A stretch of DNA of 9,896 bases from Phycisphaerales bacterium UBA2396. GTDB taxonomy: Bacteria > Planctomycetota > Phycisphaerae > Phycisphaerales > UBA1924. Of the stretch, positions 6,031-9,896 are shown piece by piece (the first letter of the stretch is position 1; the number at the start of each line of letters is the position of its first letter). Under the pieces are notes generated by a model. The model was not told the origin of the DNA. It made no database searches and worked only from the letters and a program-made list of their open reading frames with translations. Location: assembly GCA_002343325.1 (NCBI GenBank), contig DDSG01000135.1, positions 1,836 through 11,731 of the forward strand, in the 5' to 3' direction. The translations under genes and the position numbers were made by a program.

Positions 6031-6044
6031 TTCAAGATCTTGAA
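6031..6044. promoter_or_regulatory. 14-bp perfect palindrome, candidate operator
   Basis: TTCAAGATCTTGAA reads the same on both strands over 14 bases. It lies in the 271-bp gap between two divergently transcribed genes, at the start of an AT-richer stretch (about 6031-6090), 76 nt before the start of the SPOR-like lipoprotein gene. Such a symmetric site in a promoter region is typical of a dimeric transcription factor operator. The rest of the gap (5849-6119) contains a short palindrome at 5871-5884 and a weak GGGTC/GACCC hairpin at 5963-5975, and no small gene or RNA that I recognise. Confidence 0.4.
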
Positions 6045-6109
6045 TAGGATCCAAAAACCGAACAGATTTCCTAACTCGAATGTGTGAATGGGTTTGTGGC
6101 GTATAACCC

Positions 6110-6115
6110 GGAGGG
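6110..6115 (+). promoter_or_regulatory. Ribosome binding site deciding the GTG start at 6120
   Basis: GGAGGG lies 4 nt before GTG 6120. The lipoprotein signal peptide begins at this GTG. The upstream in-frame GTG at 6084 has no comparable site and would add 12 residues in front of the signal sequence. Confidence 0.65.
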
Positions 6116-6119
6116 TGAC

Positions 6120-6995
6120 GTGGAGACGTTCGTAACGAAATTCTGTGCGATGGCGATCGGCGTGGTTGTCCTGTTCGGCACCGGATGTGCTGGCGACGGC
6201 TCCGCCGAAATGCCGGATCGGCGCGAGGAAGGGCGGGAGGTCTTTCGGCCGCAGTGGGCGGTGAACACGCCGGACATCGGCGACGGTGGGGCCGGCTCGA
6301 CCCGTGTGCTCGCCGACGACGCGCCCAAGCGTTCAAACTGGTCGATTCTGCTGGGCACGTTCACGGGCGAGAGCGCGCCGCTCCAGGCCGCCCGGGCGCT
6401 CGAAACCGCGCGGGGCGAGGCGGGGTTGTCGCGTGCCTTTGTGGAACGCCGGGCCGATGGGCTCGCGCTACTGACCGGTTCGTTCGAGCAGGGCACCTCG
6501 GAAGAGGCGAGGCAGGAGTTGGCGTCGGTGCGAAAGCTCCGTGTCGGCGGCGAGACGATCTACGAGGCGGCGTCGCTGGTGCCTCCGGCCGTCATGGGCC
6601 AGGCCGGGTCGATCCCCGAGATGGATCTGCGCAACGCCCGCCGGGCGTTTGGGGAGAAGTCGAATCTCACGCTCCAGGTCGCGGTGTATGGGTACGCCGA
6701 CCCGAACGTCGAGCCGAGCGAAAAGGAGCGGGAGGAGTTCCGACAGGCCGCCGAACAGGCCGCCCGAAAGCTCAGGAGCGAGGGCGACCAGGCGTTCTAC
6801 TACCACGGCCCGCGTCGGAGCATGGTGACAGTCGGCCTCTTTGAGACCGCGGATCTGAGGGACGCCCGCGTGCGCTCGCTGCGCACCAAGTACCCCTACA
6901 ACCTGGTCAACGGCGCGCCGGTGAAGCTCGGCACGGGCGGCAGGCCCAGCGAGCAAGGGTCGTATCAGGAGAGCTTCTTTGTGCGCGTGCCCTAG
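6120..6995 (+). CDS. Probable lipoprotein with two SPOR-like repeats
   Basis: The 291-residue product starts at GTG with VETFVTKFCAMAIGVVVLFG and a Thr-Gly-Cys, giving a lipoprotein signal whose acylated residue would be C23. The -3 position is Gly instead of the usual Leu, so lipid attachment is likely but not certain. After an acidic linker, residues 72-155 and 182-270 each show a beta-alpha-beta pattern: a strand (NWSILLGTF; LTLQVAVYGY), a helix rich in Ala, Glu and Arg, then strands ending in G-S-F or V-G-L-F. This arrangement (strand with a GxF/GxY end, helix, strand ending in G-x-F) resembles SPOR domains, which bind denuded peptidoglycan glycans, often at division sites. The second unit has an unusually long charged helix (199-222). 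The assignment to SPOR is by pattern only. The stop overlaps that of the convergent gene within CTAG. Likely envelope protein; role unknown. Confidence 0.65.
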   Translation: METFVTKFCAMAIGVVVLFGTGCAGDGSAEMPDRREEGREVFRPQWAVNTPDIGDGGAGSTRVLADDAPKRSNWSILLGTFTGESAPLQAARALETARGEAGLSRAFVERRADGLALLTGSFEQGTSEEARQELASVRKLRVGGETIYEAASLVPPAVMGQAGSIPEMDLRNARRAFGEKSNLTLQVAVYGYADPNVEPSEKEREEFRQAAEQAARKLRSEGDQAFYYHGPRRSMVTVGLFETADLRDARVRSLRTKYPYNLVNGAPVKLGTGGRPSEQGSYQESFFVRVP

Positions 6996-7621
6996 CGGCC
7001 CGCCGCGTTGAAGACGCCCTGGATCGCGAGCGGTTCGATGCGGCGTGCCGACCACGATCCCGTGCTGTCACGCGACCAATCGATCAGCCACCACGAGAAG
7101 TTGAGCGACCTGGTGGTGTCGTCTTCAACGCGGATCAGGAGCTGTGTCTGTCCTTGATCCGCCGACGGCAGGTGCGCCTGAAGATCGAGCACCGCCCACG
7201 CGCGCACGCGATAGGCCGATCCGAGCGTCTGATCGATGCGGTCGATCATCGCGTCACGCCCTTGGAGCGAGCCGATCCGACCGCCGACAAGGGCCACATC
7301 GGGCGCAAGAAGTGCCGAGAGACGTCCGCGGTCTGCCTTGGTGGTCGCGTCCATGAGAGAGAGCGCAACGCCGGCCAGCCGCTCTCGGGGGGTGTCGATG
7401 GCGCGGCCGAGCCCCCAGAGCCCGGCGGCGGCCAGCACCGCCAGCGCCCCCACACGCACCGCGAGGGGGCCGCGGCCCACGTGGTTGAGGATCAGAGCCG
7501 AGCAGAGTCCGAGAAGCAGAATTGTGGCGGCGGTCCACCCCGACTCCTCGAGCGCAAGTCGTTCCAGCACAGGAGGATCGGGAAGTGGAGCCGGCGGCGG
7601 GAAGTTTGGGATGAGCTGCAT
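6992..7621 (-). CDS. Two-TM protein with C-terminal NTF2/SnoaL-like domain
   Basis: The 209-residue product has a Pro-rich N-terminus (residues 5-17), two hydrophobic segments at about 29-46 and 53-72, and a soluble domain from about 78 to the end. That domain opens with an amphipathic helix (ERLAGVALSLMDATTKADRG), then LSALLAPDVALVGG, a G-R-D-A-M-I-D-R-I segment and several beta strands ending in IEPLAIQGVFN. This order of helix, the 'L-L-x-P-D-V' stretch, 'G-R-x-x-I' and a curved sheet is typical of the NTF2/SnoaL (DUF4440-like) superfamily, whose members are small ligand binders or subunits. No catalytic residue can be named. Start 7621 is supported by GAGGAG 8 nt upstream. It is transcribed away from the Maf gene across a 121-bp gap that would hold both promoters; I see no clear boxes there. 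Confidence 0.6.
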   Translation of the reverse strand: MQLIPNFPPPAPLPDPPVLERLALEESGWTAATILLLGLCSALILNHVGRGPLAVRVGALAVLAAAGLWGLGRAIDTPRERLAGVALSLMDATTKADRGRLSALLAPDVALVGGRIGSLQGRDAMIDRIDQTLGSAYRVRAWAVLDLQAHLPSADQGQTQLLIRVEDDTTRSLNFSWWLIDWSRDSTGSWSARRIEPLAIQGVFNAAGR

Positions 7622-7742
7622 TTTCCAGTCTCCTCGCGGCGAGGCCCGATGAGCCACGCGATACGCCCGGATGGCGTGGAGTGGTGCGTCACCGTAGGGG
7701 GGCGGACCCTTCGGCCATCTTCCGGCGGCGGAGACCAGCCCG

Positions 7743-9896
7743 ATGCCCGAGCCTGTTGCCTTTGACGCCCGGTTGTTCGACGCGAACCTGCGAGTGCTGG
7801 AAGTCGGTTCGCCGCAGGTGGCCGCGCGGATCCGGTCGGCGGGAGAGGTGTCGGGGGTCGAGTTTGTGCGCGCGGCGGACGGCGGTCTGGCGGCGGTGTA
7901 CCGGCTGGGGGGGGACGTGCTGCAGATGTCGAGCCTGTACAGCCCGATCGACGAGGGGCGGTCCTTGGCAGACGCGGTCGACTACACGACGACGGGCGCG
8001 GTGTTCGTGGTGGGGTTCGGGGTGGGGCATCACGTGCGGGCGATGGCCGAGCGGATCCGCCGAACCGGCGTGCTGTTCGTCTATGAACCGGATGTTGCGC
8101 TGCTGCGCGGGGTGCTTGGGCGGGTGGATTGCCGCGAGTGGCTCGGCGCGACGAACCTGGTGCTCATGCTCGCGCCGGACTCCGGCTCGGTCTCTCGCGA
8201 GGTGCAGGGGTACGAGGGCGTGATCGCCTCGGGGACGAAGGTGATCGAGCACCCGGCGAGCCGACGGCGGCTGCTGTCGTCTTCCGGCGAGTTTCTGGCA
8301 ACGCTCGCCTCGGCGATCGGCTCGATCCGAACGCACGTCGTGACGGCGCTGTGTCAGGTCACGACGACGATGTCGAACCTTGCACACAACGCGTGGGCGT
8401 ACGCGAAGGCCGAGGGGATCGCCGAACTGAAGGGTGCGGCGGCGGGTCGGCCGGCGGTGGTTGTGTCGGCCGGGCCCAGCCTGGCGCGGAACATCGAGGA
8501 ACTGAGCAGGCCCGGTGTGCGTGACAAGGTGGTGATCATTGCGGCCCAGACGGTGCTGAAGACACTGCTGGCGCGAGGGATCAGGCCTCATTTCGTGACC
8601 GCGCTGGACTACTCGGAGGTTTCGGCCCGGTTCTACGAGGGGCTTTCGGCGGCGGATGTCGAAGGGATCACGCTCGTCGCGGAGCCCAAGGCGAACCCCG
8701 CGATTCTTCGGGCGTTCCCGGGCGTGGTGAGGTGCCCCGCCGAGCCGATTCTTGACGAGGTGCTCGGGGAGGGCTTCCGGCGCGACATGGGCGAGATCCG
8801 ATCGGGAGCGACGGTGGCCCACCTGTCGTACTACCTTGCGAGGCACCTGGGGTGCGATCCGGTGGTGCTGGTGGGGCAGGATCTGGGCTTTACCGACGGG
8901 CAGTACTACTCGGCGGGCGCGGCGATCCACCAGGTGTGGTCGGGCGAGCTGAGCGAGTTCAACACGATCGAGATGATGGAATGGCAGCGGATCGCGCGGA
9001 TGCGCGGGATCCTGCACCGGGCGAAGGACCATCTGGGCCGGAACGTCTACACGGACGAGCAGATGCGAACGTACCGCGTGCAGTTCGAGCGGGACTTTGC
9101 CGAGGACGCCGAGCGAGGGCTGACGATCATCGATGCGACGGAGGGGGGCGTGCGAAAGGAGGGCACGAGGCTCTCGACGCTGCGCGAAGCGCTGGAGGGC
9201 TTCACTCCCGCCGGCCCATGGTCGGCGCCGGCGCGATCGCGCGGCACGGATGATCCGTCGCGTGCTCGGGCTGTGCGCGAGCGGGTCGAGGCGGTGCGGG
9301 CCGACGCGGTGCGCGTGGGCGACATGGCGGGGCAGGCGGCGTCGCTCATGAACGAGATGCTGCGGCTCCACGGCGACCACGAGAAGGTGAATCGGCTCAT
9401 CATGCGGGCGCACGAGCTGGCGCACAAGGCGGCGTCGCTCAAACCGGCCTACGCCCTGGTGCAGCACATCAACCAGACCGGGACGCTGCGTCGCTACAAG
9501 GCCGACCGGGCGATCCATATGACCGAGGGCATGAGCGACCTCGGCCGTCAGCGGCGGCAGATGGAGCGCGACAAGTCGAACGTCGAGTGGCTGCGCGACG
9601 CGGCGGAGGAGCTGGCGGGGATCTTCGGGCGCGCGCTCGCCGCCGAGAGCGGCAAGCCGGCCGCCAAAGTACGGGCGAAGGCTGATGGCTCGGTGTTGCC
9701 GCTGGCTTCGGCCCGGGTCCGCGCGTGCATCGCGGTTGATTTCGAGCGTGGCGGGCTTTGGACGCCCAGGGATCTGGCGGAGAAGATCGCCGGGCGGACC
9801 GTGCTCGCCGCGACGGTCGAGCGGCTCTTGCGATCGATCGAGCTCGACGGCGTGGCGGTGCTGACCTCCGACGTGGAGCGCGCCCGGGCGCTTCTG
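7743..9896 (+). CDS. Maf/DUF115 (motility accessory factor) glycosylation protein, partial, with start of a nucleotidyltransferase-like domain
   Basis: At least 718 residues are visible and the frame is still open at the right edge. The N-terminal part has a Rossmann-like VFVVGFGVGHH at 87-97 and FVYEPD at 112-117. The central DUF115 (MAF_flag10) part carries VVVSAGPSLARNI at 239-251, FVTALDYSE (D289) and VVLVGQDLGFTDGQYY from 374, all matching Maf proteins. These are linked to attaching nonulosonic acids such as pseudaminic or legionaminic acid to flagellin. Residues ~480-650 are mostly helical and charged. From about 660 a new segment begins: RACIAVDFERGGLWTPRDL, then AEKIAGRTVLAATVERLL and DGVAVLTSD. 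It resembles the start of SpsF/NeuA-type cytidylyltransferases (Q-A-R-x-G-S-x-R-L-P-x-K then G-x-P-x-L-x-x-x-x-E-R), but the Arg/Lys nucleotide-binding residues look altered. The start has GGAG 9 nt upstream. Confidence 0.8.
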   Translation, partial: MPEPVAFDARLFDANLRVLEVGSPQVAARIRSAGEVSGVEFVRAADGGLAAVYRLGGDVLQMSSLYSPIDEGRSLADAVDYTTTGAVFVVGFGVGHHVRAMAERIRRTGVLFVYEPDVALLRGVLGRVDCREWLGATNLVLMLAPDSGSVSREVQGYEGVIASGTKVIEHPASRRRLLSSSGEFLATLASAIGSIRTHVVTALCQVTTTMSNLAHNAWAYAKAEGIAELKGAAAGRPAVVVSAGPSLARNIEELSRPGVRDKVVIIAAQTVLKTLLARGIRPHFVTALDYSEVSARFYEGLSAADVEGITLVAEPKANPAILRAFPGVVRCPAEPILDEVLGEGFRRDMGEIRSGATVAHLSYYLARHLGCDPVVLVGQDLGFTDGQYYSAGAAIHQVWSGELSEFNTIEMMEWQRIARMRGILHRAKDHLGRNVYTDEQMRTYRVQFERDFAEDAERGLTIIDATEGGVRKEGTRLSTLREALEGFTPAGPWSAPARSRGTDDPSRARAVRERVEAVRADAVRVGDMAGQAASLMNEMLRLHGDHEKVNRLIMRAHELAHKAASLKPAYALVQHINQTGTLRRYKADRAIHMTEGMSDLGRQRRQMERDKSNVEWLRDAAEELAGIFGRALAAESGKPAAKVRAKADGSVLPLASARVRACIAVDFERGGLWTPRDLAEKIAGRTVLAATVERLLRSIELDGVAVLTSDVERARALL

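Noticed and set aside
7689..9518. A 609-codon minus-strand frame opposite the Maf gene
   Set aside because: The translation is dominated by Arg, His and Pro, and all Maf motifs are on the plus strand.

Overview
The window is GC-rich, bacterial, and most likely from a planctomycete of the Phycisphaerae / Phycisphaerales type. Evidence for this is a secreted protein whose C-terminus has the planctomycete form of the PEP-CTERM sorting tail (P-x-P-G, a hydrophobic stretch, then RRRR). A second gene remnant carries the same kind of tail. The general gene mix (NuoG, Maf-type flagellin glycosylation protein, lipoprotein with SPOR-like repeats) also fits. The phylum is inferred from gene style; no rRNA or other taxonomic marker is present.

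Left third (about 1-2516, all minus strand). A metallo-beta-lactamase-fold protein, cut by the window edge, lies 10 nt downstream of coaD (phosphopantetheine adenylyltransferase, coenzyme A synthesis), apparently as one transcription unit. Upstream of coaD is a hairpin terminator that ends an intact PEP-CTERM secreted protein gene. Upstream of that is a second terminator, then the C-terminal remnant of another PEP-CTERM gene. A 74-bp stretch bounded by imperfect inverted repeats lies within the 5' end of the remnant frame and the spacer before nuoG.

Middle (2592-5684, plus strand). A compact NuoG (complex I iron-sulfur subunit) stands without other nuo genes in view. It is followed closely by a 60-residue single-pass membrane protein and an M28-family metallopeptidase, probably as one operon.

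Right part (5681-9896). Gene orientation alternates: a short FlgM-like protein (minus), a lipoprotein with two SPOR-like repeats (plus), a two-TM protein with an NTF2/SnoaL-like domain (minus), and a long Maf/DUF115 protein (plus) running off the right edge. The Maf protein begins what looks like a cytidylyltransferase-like second domain just before the edge. The FlgM-like and Maf genes hint at a flagellar connection, but no structural flagellar gene is present. Both convergent gene pairs here share a 4-bp stop-codon overlap (TTAG and CTAG).

I saw no tRNA, rRNA, CRISPR array, transposase or phage gene. The most unusual features are the MBL-fold protein lacking expected metal-binding histidines, the Maf-nucleotidyltransferase-like fusion, the isolated nuoG, and apparent leaderless starts for coaD and nuoG.
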